Assembly (NCBI GenBank): GCA_016124755.1 | Contig: WGNA01000028.1 | Span: 1-43,488, forward strand | Source: Bacteroidota bacterium | GTDB lineage: Bacteria; Bacteroidota; Bacteroidia; NS11-12g; UBA9320 | DNA length: 43,488 nucleotides | Direction of reading: 5' to 3' | Part shown: positions 33,573 through 42,221 of the stretch, one piece after another | Layout of the letters: each line of letters starts with the position of its first letter | Position numbering within the stretch: position 1 is the first letter of the stretch | Program-made: the position numbers and the translations under genes | Notes under the pieces: generated by a model | What the model was told of the DNA's origin: nothing | The model's input: the letters and a program-made list of their open reading frames with translations, nothing else | Databases searched by the model: none

Positions 33573-35312
33573 GTGAAACACACCAAAAAGCTAAACGAAC
33601 TCGCTTCCACTGCTATTTGCGGAAACGACATCTCCTCTTCATGCCTGTACGTTTCGGCATTAGCCATTGTTGCCAGCGGGCAATATGCCTGGATCGCACT
33701 TCTGGTCGTTGGTACAGTTCTCTTTTTATACCGCAAAGTTTATGGTGAAGTAGTGGGCGCACTTCCATTGAATGGTGGGGCGTACAATGCACTTCTCAAC
33801 ACGACGAGCAAATCGATGGCATCTCTGGCGGCGACGCTCACACTCTTGTCGTACATGGCGACAGCGGTAATTTCGGCGAATGAAGCCATGCACTACGCTC
33901 ATGAAATTATTCACGCACTACCGGTTATCATCTCCACGGTAGTTCTGCTCGCCATGTTCATGGGTCTAAGCATTTTGGGAATCGGTGAGTCTTCCAAAGT
34001 TGCGATTGCCATTTTTATTTTTCACCTCACTTCCTTGGTCGTTCTGTCGAGTATAACCGGTTACCATATTTTTAAAAACGGATTGGTTATTTTTCAAAAC
34101 AACAACTCGTTGCTTCCCATGCACGGGAGTATTACAGCAGCTTTGTTTTTTGGATTTTCAGCAGCCATGCTCGGCATCAGCGGTTTCGAAAGTTCAGCGA
34201 ATTTCGTTGAGGAGCAGGCGCGCGGTGTATTCCCGAAAACACTTCGAAATATGTGGATTGTGGTAACTTTTTTCAATCCACTCATGGCATTTCTGGCGTT
34301 GGCTACCATTCCGGTTGAAACCATCCGAATGAACCAGAATTCACTATTATCTTTTATGGGAAATCTCTCAGGCGGACAATGGCTGAGTTTTCTGGTTTCT
34401 CTCGATGCGGCATTGGTGCTTAGCGGTGCTGTTCTTACTTCGTTTGTAGGTGTTACCGGTTTGGTAGAACGCATGACGCTCGACAGAGTACTGCCTCAGT
34501 TTTTATTAAAGAAGAATAATCGCGGGAGTTCGTATCGAATATCGATGGTGTTTTTTGTTTTGTGTGTTTCTATTTTATTGATTACCCAAGGCGATATTGA
34601 AGCACTTGCCGGTGTTTATACCATTGCATTTTTATCGGTAATGGCCTTATTCGGTATCGGAAATATTCTTTTAAAAGTAAAGCGCAAAAATCTCCCGAGA
34701 CCTGTAAAATCCGGATGGATTTCTTTGCTCATTGCAATCGCAGCTGTTCTGATTGCCATCGTGGGTCAGGCTAAACTTCACCCGAAATATTTGTTGGTTT
34801 TTCTGGAATATTTTGTACCGACAATAATTTTGGTAATGATCATGCTCAACCGAACCGTATTGTTGAAGTTTATTCTAAAATTAATAGATTACATATTTAC
34901 GCCACTGCTCAATCTGCTCACAGGTCTCAACAATAAAATTAATACAACAATTGAAGATATTAATTCACAGGAGTTCGTGTATTTTACTAAAGACGATGAT
35001 GTTGCCACACTTAATCGGGTAATGCTTTACATAAAACACAATGAGCACACGAAGAAATTAAAAATTGTAGCAGCAATGGAAGACGGTCAGGATCCTTCAC
35101 CACAGTTTCTGAACGATGTAAATGTGCTGGACCGGGAATATCCGGGAATTAATATCGAGTTTATTGTTTTACACGAAAAATTCGGCCCTACACTAATCCG
35201 AAAATTATCGAAACAATGGAACATCCCGATCAATTTTATGTTTATCGGATCACCGGGTGATCATTTCCCGTATCGCATAGAACAATTGGGAGGAGTTCGC
35301 CTTATTATTTAG
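33573..35312 (+). CDS. APC family amino acid permease with cytosolic C-terminal domain
   Basis: A 579-residue membrane transporter beginning with GTG at 33573. The APC core occupies residues about 1-445 with some 12 hydrophobic segments. It includes the conserved first helix (ASTAICGNDISSSCLYVSALAIVASGQYAW), a Gly-rich NGGAYNALLN segment and AMLGISGFESSANFVEEQA in helix 6. After the last helix, about 120 residues form a soluble domain (FTKDDDVATLNRVMLYIKHNEHTKKLKIVAAMEDG ... RIEQLGGVRLII) with an alpha/beta pattern similar to UspA-like tails found on some APC permeases. The substrate is unknown. It has its own promoter. Confidence 0.88.
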   Translation: MKHTKKLNELASTAICGNDISSSCLYVSALAIVASGQYAWIALLVVGTVLFLYRKVYGEVVGALPLNGGAYNALLNTTSKSMASLAATLTLLSYMATAVISANEAMHYAHEIIHALPVIISTVVLLAMFMGLSILGIGESSKVAIAIFIFHLTSLVVLSSITGYHIFKNGLVIFQNNNSLLPMHGSITAALFFGFSAAMLGISGFESSANFVEEQARGVFPKTLRNMWIVVTFFNPLMAFLALATIPVETIRMNQNSLLSFMGNLSGGQWLSFLVSLDAALVLSGAVLTSFVGVTGLVERMTLDRVLPQFLLKKNNRGSSYRISMVFFVLCVSILLITQGDIEALAGVYTIAFLSVMALFGIGNILLKVKRKNLPRPVKSGWISLLIAIAAVLIAIVGQAKLHPKYLLVFLEYFVPTIILVMIMLNRTVLLKFILKLIDYIFTPLLNLLTGLNNKINTTIEDINSQEFVYFTKDDDVATLNRVMLYIKHNEHTKKLKIVAAMEDGQDPSPQFLNDVNVLDREYPGINIEFIVLHEKFGPTLIRKLSKQWNIPINFMFIGSPGDHFPYRIEQLGGVRLII

Positions 35313-35369
35313 ATTGGAAGTGAATTTTCACGATAAAGAATCTTATTTCAATTAATTGTTCTACTTTTC

Positions 35370-35384
35370 GTTTGTTTAACAAAC
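35370..35384. promoter_or_regulatory. Short dyad GTTTGTT-T-AACAAAC upstream of lipoprotein gene
   Basis: A perfect 7-bp inverted repeat around one base lies 19 bases before the ATG at 35404. It could be an operator or a chance feature in AT-rich sequence. Confidence 0.3.
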
Positions 35385-35403
35385 TAATTTAACTGAGAAC
35401 CAA

Positions 35404-35997
35404 ATGAACAAAATCACAACAATGGCCATTTGTGCCGTAGCAATCGCAGGTTTTACTCTTTCCGGATGCAGCAAAAAAGGGGAAGACGATCCGTTTATTT
35501 CTCTTCGTTCGAGAGATTCCCGATTAAAAGGGGAATACGACTTAACGGGCGTAAGTATTAAGACCGACACCAAAAATACTTCGGGAACTACCACAACCGA
35601 ATCGACAACCGAATCGAGTTATTCCGGAGGTGTTGAAACCACCACTAAAACAAATGTAAAAACGCCTACTACCAGAAAGTACAACATGTCGCTAATGATC
35701 GACAAAGACGGAACGATCACACTTACCTGGGAAGACTTTAACACCAAAGGAGAATCGAACGGGGTTAAAACCATTCAGGGAAACTGGGTTTGGGAAAGTA
35801 CGGCAAAACACAAATCGGGAATTACACTCGCCATCCCGGGTGATCCCAGCGGTTTGGGTTTAACAAACACCTGGAACGTTCAGGAGCTGAAAAACAAAGA
35901 GGTAATTTTTACCCGGGACTCGTATTCCAAAAATGTTACCACGAATTCAACCGGCGAATCCACAGGCAACACCACTCTTACGTTTACTTCGAAATAG
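35404..35997 (+). CDS. Bacteroidota lipoprotein of unknown function
   Basis: A 197-residue lipoprotein. The signal peptide ends TLSGC (Cys22), so an envelope anchor is expected. The mature protein begins KKGEDDPFISLRSRDSRLKGEYDL, a start I have seen in small Bacteroidota lipoproteins with a lipocalin-like beta fold (not checked). A Thr/Ser-rich stretch (about residues 58-85) follows, then strands such as YNMSLMIDKDGTITLTWEDF and IQGNWVWEST. There is no catalytic motif. A bidirectional terminator lies 20 bases after the stop. Confidence 0.82.
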   Translation: MNKITTMAICAVAIAGFTLSGCSKKGEDDPFISLRSRDSRLKGEYDLTGVSIKTDTKNTSGTTTTESTTESSYSGGVETTTKTNVKTPTTRKYNMSLMIDKDGTITLTWEDFNTKGESNGVKTIQGNWVWESTAKHKSGITLAIPGDPSGLGLTNTWNVQELKNKEVIFTRDSYSKNVTTNSTGESTGNTTLTFTSK

Positions 35998-36016
35998 AGG
36001 TATCCGGTATGTTATT

Positions 36017-36053
36017 TTAAAAAACGTGGTTGAATTCAACCACGTTTTTTTTG
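36017..36053. terminator. Bidirectional rho-independent terminator
   Basis: AACGTGGTTGAA (36023-36034) is followed directly by its complement TTCAACCACGTT (36035-36046), with A-run on the left and TTTTTT on the right. It can end both the plus-strand lipoprotein transcript and the minus-strand channel transcript that converge here. Confidence 0.93.
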
Positions 36054-36704
36054 TTACTGATTTTTAAGTTTCGACAATTCCTTGCGGCGTTGATTTGCTA
36101 AATAAACGCCGGCTAAAAAGATCACCGGGATTTTAAAAAACAATAAAAAGAATGTAACGGTTGGCATAAAAAAACTAAGAACAACGCACAGCAATCCGTT
36201 AATCATATCAAAATTAAACATAACCCGAAACCGCTCGCGTTCGTCCTGAGAGATGATTTCCCGATCAACAAAATCCTTTTTTAAATCGGAACTATCCCAG
36301 ATTGCATTTTGAAAAACCGATAAAGCCAAAATATTAAAACTATAAATAAAAACAGCTACAGATTCTCCGAAATGAGTACTTAAAACTGTAGTTGAAAACG
36401 GCAAAATAATGATGAACAACAACCAGCCGATATTATATATCATGATGCGACCATTCATCTTTTTAACATAGGTATAAATCTGATGGTGTGTTCTCCAGAA
36501 ACTGGCGATATTGAAAAACGAAAGCAAAAAAGCAAGATAGTTTTTCCAGGGCAGCAAGAGATCTTTAAAGGTGAGATGCTGATCTTCCGGAACATCCAAC
36601 TTTAGATCAAGTGCCAGTAAAGTAATGGCGATCGCCACAACCGCATCGCTGAAAAACAGAACCCGTTCATACGGAACTTCCCGGGTCTTTAATTCGCTTT
36701 TCAT
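36054..36704 (-). CDS. TMEM175 family (DUF1211) potassium channel homologue
   Basis: A 216-residue membrane protein. The first helix carries the family signature FSDAVVAIAITLLALDL (residues about 18-34), which in TMEM175 channels lines the pore. Five more hydrophobic segments follow (for example YLAFLLSFFNIASFWRTHHQIY, IMIYNIGWLLFIIILPFSTTVL and LCVVLSFFMPTVTFFLLFF). Bacterial members form tetrameric K+-permeable channels. A TTG and a TAATTTG spaced 20 bases lie just before the ATG and may serve as its promoter. Confidence 0.9.
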   Translation of the reverse strand: MKSELKTREVPYERVLFFSDAVVAIAITLLALDLKLDVPEDQHLTFKDLLLPWKNYLAFLLSFFNIASFWRTHHQIYTYVKKMNGRIMIYNIGWLLFIIILPFSTTVLSTHFGESVAVFIYSFNILALSVFQNAIWDSSDLKKDFVDREIISQDERERFRVMFNFDMINGLLCVVLSFFMPTVTFFLLFFKIPVIFLAGVYLANQRRKELSKLKNQ

Positions 36705-36800
36705 TGTGCCAAATTACTTGAGATGCGCAATTAAATCAATAGTTATCTGAGTTCGGCATCAGAGTTCGATTTTCAGGAAATCCGAAAATTTCTCGCGGAA

Positions 36801-37616
36801 TCAGTTGTACGTTGAATCGTAATCCCGGTGATTTTTTCTTAAAAGGAAATATACAAATCCCGGTGCCAGCTTCAATAAAATATGCTGGGCTTTCCCCATC
36901 AGAGTAAGTGTTTTTTGATTGGTTCGGTTATAGATTAATCGTGCCACAGAATTAGCCACCGATTCCCGTGAAGACAATTTCAAACCGCCCCGTTTCGGAA
37001 TTGTTTTGTACGCACCATCCGGCCCCAGAATTTCCTTTTGATTTTCATTCTCGGTAAAACCGACGAAGATGAGTCCGCAATGCAAATCCTTTTTAGAATA
37101 TTCATTTTGCATGGCTCGGGCATAAGCTGTTAATGCCATTTTGGAAGCCGAATACGCTGAATGTCCAGGCAAACCAACCTTTGCCGCCATGCTGCTGATA
37201 ATTACAATGCTTCCTTTAGATTTTAGAATATGTGGAAGAGCATAATACGAACAATTAACAACACCATTAAAATTGATGTGCATGGTTTGTTCCCAGGCTT
37301 CCGGAGTGGTTTCGTCAATTTTTCCGCGACTTGCGATTCCTGCATTATTAATTAAAACGTCGAGAGATCCGAAACGATCAACACAACCCTTAATTAATTT
37401 TTCGGATTCGGATGGAACGGATACATCGGCAGCAATGGCGATGCATTCTATTCCTTTGGATCGCAGTTCTTCCTCAACTTTTTTGATTTTATGTTCACTC
37501 CGTCCATTAATACAAACCCGGGCGCCCATTTCACCGAATGTGAATGCCATGGTTTTCCCGATTCCCTGACCAGAACCGGTAATACAAATAACTTTTCCTT
37601 TGAAGAACTCCTTCAT
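36801..37616 (-). CDS. SDR family oxidoreductase with hydrophobic C-terminus
   Basis: A 271-residue short-chain dehydrogenase. The nucleotide motif TGSGQGIG is at residues 13-20, INGRSEHK follows the second strand (Arg suggests NADP), NNAG is near 90-93, and the catalytic residues are in IISSMAAKVGLPGHSAYSASK. The last ~45 residues (LTLMGKAQHILLKLAPGFVYFLLRK) are hydrophobic with basic residues, as in membrane-bound SDRs that reduce lipid substrates such as 3-ketosphinganine. That role is only a suggestion. Its ATG shares one base with the stop of the epimerase gene upstream, so the two are made together. Confidence 0.9.
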   Translation of the reverse strand: MKEFFKGKVICITGSGQGIGKTMAFTFGEMGARVCINGRSEHKIKKVEEELRSKGIECIAIAADVSVPSESEKLIKGCVDRFGSLDVLINNAGIASRGKIDETTPEAWEQTMHINFNGVVNCSYYALPHILKSKGSIVIISSMAAKVGLPGHSAYSASKMALTAYARAMQNEYSKKDLHCGLIFVGFTENENQKEILGPDGAYKTIPKRGGLKLSSRESVANSVARLIYNRTNQKTLTLMGKAQHILLKLAPGFVYFLLRKNHRDYDSTYN

Positions 37617-38602
37617 CAGGGCAGATAACCTTCTTTATTGAACCATTTCACAGCTTCACGAATTGCATCTTCAACAGGTGTTTGAGGCATGTCTAATTCG
37701 TTCACTGCTTTACTGCAATCGTAAAAATGCTGCTCGTTTGAAATTACCGCCAACGGATAATTAATAACCGGTTCTTTACCCCGAAGCGTTCCCATCCAGC
37801 CGGAAATTCGTCCATAAGAATTAACCAGAACCGGAGGCATTTTCAGTTTAGGCGCCTTCTCTCCCACAATTCCGGCAATCTTTTCAAACATTTCCTTGTA
37901 CGATAAATTTGCATTACCAAGAACATAACCTTCACCAATTCGACCTTTGTGAATAGCGTTTACAATGGCGGCCGCAACGTCGTTCACATACACAAAGTTC
38001 CTCCCGCCTTTCGAATAACCGGGAACTTGTCCGCGGGCAACTGAAATTATCATCTTACCCGAACTGGGTTTCACATCGTATGGCCCGATCATAAAGGTCG
38101 GATTTACAATAAGAGCCGGAAATCCTTTAGCAACTTCTTCAAGCAGATATTCCTGTGCTTTGTATTTAGAAGTGATATAATCGAGTTTGTATTTATCCGC
38201 GACAAATGGTTTCAGCTCGTTACCGGGATCTTCCGTTGTTCCCGCCCCAAATGAGTTTGAAGTACCCACATGAATAAATCTTTTTACCCCGTGCTCTTTT
38301 GCTGCTTCAACCACATTGCGGGTTCCGTCAACATTTACATGGTAATAAATTTCTCCCTGTGTTGGCCATGTATTGGTTAATGCCGCAGCATGAATTACCA
38401 CGTCACAACCTTTTACCGCTCTGCTGATTTCACCTTTATTGAGGATGTCTCCGTGACTAACCTCAATTGGAAGATCAGACAAATAACCCAGAGGTTTGCC
38501 GGATTGCAGAAAAATTTTAACGGAATATTTTTTCTTCAACAACAAACGAACAAGGTTATTTCCCAATAGTCCGTCGGCCCCCGTCACAAATACTTTTTCC
38601 AT
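37616..38602 (-). CDS. NAD-dependent epimerase/dehydratase (extended SDR)
   Basis: A 328-residue extended SDR started at the ATG at 38600-38602; a GTG six codons earlier is possible. It begins EKVFVTGADGLLGNNLVRLL (glycine motif at about 8-14). The catalytic Ser and Tyr-x3-Lys are visible in VGTSNSFG and DYITSKYKAQE. The pattern DVVIHAAALTNTWPT, FIHVGTSNSFGAG and GRNFVYVNDVAAAI resembles 3-beta-hydroxysteroid dehydrogenase or dihydroflavonol reductase-like members, often lipid or isoprenoid reductases in bacteria. It is coupled to the SDR gene downstream. Confidence 0.9.
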   Translation of the reverse strand: MEKVFVTGADGLLGNNLVRLLLKKKYSVKIFLQSGKPLGYLSDLPIEVSHGDILNKGEISRAVKGCDVVIHAAALTNTWPTQGEIYYHVNVDGTRNVVEAAKEHGVKRFIHVGTSNSFGAGTTEDPGNELKPFVADKYKLDYITSKYKAQEYLLEEVAKGFPALIVNPTFMIGPYDVKPSSGKMIISVARGQVPGYSKGGRNFVYVNDVAAAIVNAIHKGRIGEGYVLGNANLSYKEMFEKIAGIVGEKAPKLKMPPVLVNSYGRISGWMGTLRGKEPVINYPLAVISNEQHFYDCSKAVNELDMPQTPVEDAIREAVKWFNKEGYLP

Positions 38603-38647
38603 TCGCGCCTTATCAGTCACCCGATTTTTTCAGGCCGCGAATTTAAG

Positions 38648-38669
38648 CCCCCGATCCCTTAATCGGGGG
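38648..38669. terminator. CCCCCGAT/ATCGGGGG hairpin
   Basis: CCCCCGAT (38648-38655) pairs perfectly with ATCGGGGG (38662-38669) around a 6-base loop. It lies 48 bases after the stop of the minus-strand T9SS gene and just upstream of the epimerase. No proper T-run follows on the minus strand, so it may be a weak terminator or a dispersed hairpin. Confidence 0.5.
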
Positions 38670-38716
38670 ACAAATTCCAAGTTTCTATATGATTTCGGTA
38701 ATCGTTTTTCCCGATC

Positions 38717-41224
38717 TTACTGAATTACAATGTTCAGCACCCGGCTTCCACTGTTCGAAATAACTTGTAGCGTATACATTCCTTTCGCAAAATTTCTCAC
38801 ATCAAGTTCACCGGATTTCCCATTGATTTCCATTCGCAGCATTTCACTTCCTTTTTGATCGGAAAATATTACACTGCCAATGGTTTCATCAGCCTGAACA
38901 TACAATGTATTCTGAGTCGGATTCGGGTAAACTCTGAGATTAGCAGTTGAAAGATCGTTAATACCGAGCGAGGTTACGTTAACCTCTTCGGATGTGTTTT
39001 CACAACCATTTCCGCCTTTAACCTTAACCGTGTATTTCCCGATTTCCTTTGCAGTATAGACTTGCGCGGTTGCACCTGAAATTTCATTTCCGTTGAGATA
39101 CCATACATAGGTACTAAAACCTTTAGTCGCCACCAGATTACTTCCCTGTTTGTCGATAGCAATTGCCGGAGCCGGCAAAACATCAATACTCACAGTTGCG
39201 GTTTTTACACAGCCTTTTTCTGTTGTGGCTTTTAACTTATAGGTTCCCTTATTGGCAGTAGTTGCTTTTGAGATTTCCGGTGATTTTTGATCTGAGGTAA
39301 ATCCGCCTGGCCCGCTCCAGGAATACTGGATGGCATCGGTAGTTCCAGACAACGAAATACTGAGACCTTCACAAAGCGATTCCGGTCCACTGGCAGTAAC
39401 TGTTGGTAACGCATTCACTTCCACAACCCGGGTGTAAGTGTTCATGCAATTATTTTCATCGGTTCCGGTAACCTTGTAAGTACCCCCATCATTAACTGTC
39501 GCACTTGAAATCTGAATGGAAGCAGATGTTCCGGCAGGATTTCCGTCTTTAGTCCACATATAATCGGTTGCTCCGGACGCGTCGAGCTTTAATTCATTTT
39601 CGGCACAAAGAGTACCTTCACCGGAAATGCTAACCGGAGGTAATGGATTTACGGTTACTGATTTTTCGTCACTCACGCTGCAATTCTCTTTGGTGCTAAC
39701 GGTAACTGAGTATTTTCCGGAATGACCTGTTCCGGAATTATAAATAGTAGGATTGGCAGAAGAACTGGTATAACCCCCGGGGCCGTTCCACGCAAAAGTA
39801 TAGTTGCCGGTTGCCATAAATTTGAGCGTATCGCCGGCACAGAAAGTTCCTCCACCGGTAATTGTGGTCACAGGAAGCGGATTAACTGTTATTTGGTGTG
39901 TGGATGTTGTTATACATCCGAATGAGTTTTCGAGTTTCAATGTGTAGGTTCCCGTCATTTTCGTTTGTGCATTTGCCACAACAATGTGAGAAGTATCGGA
40001 TGTGAATCCGTTCGGACCCGTCCATGAATAAGAGCTACCACCAGTTGCCATGAGGTTAAAATTATCTGCTTCACAAAGGGGTGTGTTTGATGTGAATTTT
40101 GCAACCGGCAAAGTATCTACAGTAATGCCTTTAGAATAGGTTACCACACAACTGTTAACATCCGTAATGGTTACATAATAATTACCGCCATTCCCCTTAA
40201 CTGCTGAAGTAAACACCGGAGATTGATCGGTACTTTTAAATCCGTTCGGTCCTGTCCACGAATAATCCTTTGCTTTATCAACGGTTAGTTTCAGAGTATC
40301 TCCTTCGCAAACCGGTGCGTTGCTGGTAACGCCTCCACCGGATTTAGTTTGAAATACAAGTGCCTTTGACCATTCGGTGGTATCTCCTTTTCCGCAAATT
40401 GTGCGGATGTAGAAAAACTGAAGTTTATTAGGACAAAGTCCGGTCGCACTGTATGCGGTATCTTTGGTAAAGGTTCCGGAGCCGGTAGGTGTTCCCGAAG
40501 TAGAAGCCAGAACATATTCGTACCCCTGAGCACCCGACAAAGCCTGATTCCATTTGATATCTGCACTGCTGGAAGTAATGGTAGTGGTTGTTATGTTCTT
40601 GGGCAACGCACAATACGGATCAATTTCAAACTGAACAAAAGGCTTGTAATTAAAAGTGTTGGAGGTATTTGAACCGCACGAAGAACCTTTTCCGAATTCT
40701 CCCCGCCGCTGATACGATGAATTATTATACAAGTAAACAGAACCGGAAGCACCAGTTGCCGTAAGCTGTCCGTAACAAACGTCGATCAGGATATTACTGG
40801 TTCCGTCCCATGAAAAGGTAGAATCCAGTTCAACGGTATTCCATCCCGGCTGACCAATCGGAAATGTAAAGGTTCGTTTCACCACCTTCATCGCACTACC
40901 ATCGTGACTTTGTGCATTTGTGGCAGAAGTATTTTTCATACGGATGTTGTATGATATGAGCGGAGTTGTAATGGTGTCTTTTACTTTCCACGCTATGGAA
41001 GTGATGTCTCCGGCCGTTCCTCCGGCAGATGTAATTTCAGAAGCGGTATACACAAACTGCATGTGTTGATTGATCTCGTACATGTTGTACGGAGAAGGTT
41101 CGGTATTACCGGGATTCGAAGCAACAGTTCCCGAGCCAAGCGTAACTGTGATCTGCGCTTTAACAGCGATGTCAGTTAGAAAACAAAAAATAAAAGCCAG
41201 TAGAAATGTAAAAGATTGTCTCAT
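38717..41224 (-). CDS. T9SS cargo protein with FN3 and Ig-like repeats
   Basis: An 835-residue exported protein. The signal peptide (MRQSFTFLLAFIFCFLTDIAVKA) cleaves before Gln24. Residues about 24-209 form a beta-rich N-terminal domain (TEPSPYNMYEINQHMQFVYT...FNYKPFVQFEI). Residues about 210-297 are fibronectin type III-like (PKNITTTTITSSSADIKW). Then come six Ig-like repeats of about 78 residues each; most of them share a pattern like C.GD.L.L.A.G...Y.W.GP.GFTS......I..A....G.Y.V. The final ~70 residues are a type A sorting domain (NLRVYPNPTQNTLYVQ, IFSDQKGSEMLRMEI, KGMYTLQVIS). It is probably a surface adhesin or structural protein. It stands as a single gene. Confidence 0.93.
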   Translation of the reverse strand: MRQSFTFLLAFIFCFLTDIAVKAQITVTLGSGTVASNPGNTEPSPYNMYEINQHMQFVYTASEITSAGGTAGDITSIAWKVKDTITTPLISYNIRMKNTSATNAQSHDGSAMKVVKRTFTFPIGQPGWNTVELDSTFSWDGTSNILIDVCYGQLTATGASGSVYLYNNSSYQRRGEFGKGSSCGSNTSNTFNYKPFVQFEIDPYCALPKNITTTTITSSSADIKWNQALSGAQGYEYVLASTSGTPTGSGTFTKDTAYSATGLCPNKLQFFYIRTICGKGDTTEWSKALVFQTKSGGGVTSNAPVCEGDTLKLTVDKAKDYSWTGPNGFKSTDQSPVFTSAVKGNGGNYYVTITDVNSCVVTYSKGITVDTLPVAKFTSNTPLCEADNFNLMATGGSSYSWTGPNGFTSDTSHIVVANAQTKMTGTYTLKLENSFGCITTSTHQITVNPLPVTTITGGGTFCAGDTLKFMATGNYTFAWNGPGGYTSSSANPTIYNSGTGHSGKYSVTVSTKENCSVSDEKSVTVNPLPPVSISGEGTLCAENELKLDASGATDYMWTKDGNPAGTSASIQISSATVNDGGTYKVTGTDENNCMNTYTRVVEVNALPTVTASGPESLCEGLSISLSGTTDAIQYSWSGPGGFTSDQKSPEISKATTANKGTYKLKATTEKGCVKTATVSIDVLPAPAIAIDKQGSNLVATKGFSTYVWYLNGNEISGATAQVYTAKEIGKYTVKVKGGNGCENTSEEVNVTSLGINDLSTANLRVYPNPTQNTLYVQADETIGSVIFSDQKGSEMLRMEINGKSGELDVRNFAKGMYTLQVISNSGSRVLNIVIQ

Positions 41225-41241
41225 AATCAGAAGATTTCGGA

Positions 41242-41273
41242 AGTGTTAACAATACTACAAAAAAGTTAACACT
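41242..41273. promoter_or_regulatory. 9-bp dyad flanking the presumed promoter of the T9SS adhesin gene
   Basis: AGTGTTAAC (41242-41250) and GTTAACACT (41265-41273) are exact inverted repeats 14 bases apart, 17 bases upstream of the ATG at 41224. On the minus strand the right arm runs into TTAACTTTTTTG, which could be part of a -7 region. The dyad is a candidate regulator binding site. Confidence 0.45.
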
Positions 41274-41784
41274 GAGACCACCCCGTAATACTTGGATAGA
41301 CTTTACAGGCTTTGAGAATAAAATGGATTATTGATTTTTGTTGTTCTTATTAAAAGAGGATGTAGCCCCCGGAAGCCACTAAAACCGGGGGTCCACATCC
41401 GGAAATCAGATGGATATCTGATATTGTAACCGGACCTTCGATCGACTCTCAACGATCTTCAGGTCACATAGCGTTTCTTTCATTAAATATGCATTGTTGC
41501 GCACCTCGAAATTGTGATTCCAACTCATATAAGAACAGGAAGAGCTAAAGTCACATGGGTTTAATAATGCATATCGGAATCCGTAAAAATGCAATTGAGC
41601 AGTGTGTCGGAAACGGTATTCCCGAAATTTATTACTGCATTTTTCCGACGTAGTTTTCATTGTTTTTCTGATGTCTTGATTAAAACTAAAACAAACGGTT
41701 TTGCTGAGCCATTGTCTGACAAGACAATTAACGCACAGGAGTTTCAGGCATTAAATTAAAGAGTGCCCTACGCTCAGTTAAAAA
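41274..41784. other. Gene-poor stretch, no convincing gene
   Basis: Between the T9SS gene and the small secreted protein I see only a 15-bp imperfect inverted repeat (41358-41400) and a short open frame at 41406-41660 (minus, 84 codons) whose composition (many Cys, Ser, Arg, Asn, Tyr; no signal peptide or motif) does not look like a real protein. The frame could be a decayed gene piece. Confidence 0.5.
41358..41400. repeat. GC-rich hairpin with CCCCCGG/CCGGGGG arms
   Basis: GGATGTAGCCCCCGG (41358-41372) pairs with CCGGGGGTCCACATCC (41385-41400) with one small internal mismatch, around a 12-base loop AAGCCACTAAAA. It resembles the CCCCCGAT hairpin at 38648 in having a C5/G5 stem. There is no T-run suitable for a terminator, so a dispersed hairpin repeat is more likely. 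Confidence 0.6.
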
Positions 41785-42135
41785 TCAAATTCGAAAAACG
41801 GAAAAGACTAAATGGGTTCGGGCGTTAATTCCAATGGGCTGATGTGCCGGAATTGTACGTCCGTGTTTAACACTGAATTCAGTATTCAGGTTTGAAGTGT
41901 AAAAAACAACCAGAAATTCTCTTACCTGACCATCATCTTCAGTTCTTGATTCTTCTTCAGAGGCGACATAACCATACGTGAGTATTGGGTTTGAACTGTC
42001 GTCTTCGTTTGTGATGGTTTGACCGGTAGAAGTATTTTGACAGGCAGAAACGGAGTTCTGTGTAAGCGGACTTCCGATCGCCCAAAGATTGGCGAGGAGC
42101 AGGAAAACCGATAACCAGATTCTAGAAAATCTCAT
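41785..42135 (-). CDS. Small secreted hypothetical protein
   Basis: A 116-residue protein with a plausible signal peptide (MRFSRIWLSVFLLLANLWAIGS). The mature part has SACQNTSTGQTITNEDDSSN, an acidic stretch SEEESRTEDDGQVREFLVVFYTSNLN, and ends THLVFSVFRI. I recognise no family. Support for it being real comes from the signal peptide and from a perfect TAAGTTTG -7 element 16 bases upstream. Downstream a weak 5-bp GAGCG/CACTC hairpin followed by TTTAATTT may terminate it. Confidence 0.55.
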   Translation of the reverse strand: MRFSRIWLSVFLLLANLWAIGSPLTQNSVSACQNTSTGQTITNEDDSSNPILTYGYVASEEESRTEDDGQVREFLVVFYTSNLNTEFSVKHGRTIPAHQPIGINARTHLVFSVFRI

Positions 42136-42151
42136 CTGTCTAATTCGGGTA

Positions 42152-42159
42152 CAAACTTA
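42152..42159 (-). promoter_or_regulatory. TAAGTTTG -7 element of the small secreted protein
   Basis: On the minus strand TAAGTTTG matches TANNTTTG exactly, 16 bases ahead of the ATG at 42135. No clear -33 TTTG is seen. Confidence 0.45.
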
Positions 42160-42221
42160 AAAGACTCTTTCACATATTGGAGTAAAGTTTTAAAGAAAAT
42201 CAGCACCGGAATATTTATCCG

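Noticed and set aside
41406-41660. 84-codon minus-strand frame
   Set aside because: Cys, Arg and Asn-rich composition, no signal peptide or motif, and no promoter; possibly a decayed fragment but not supportable as a gene.
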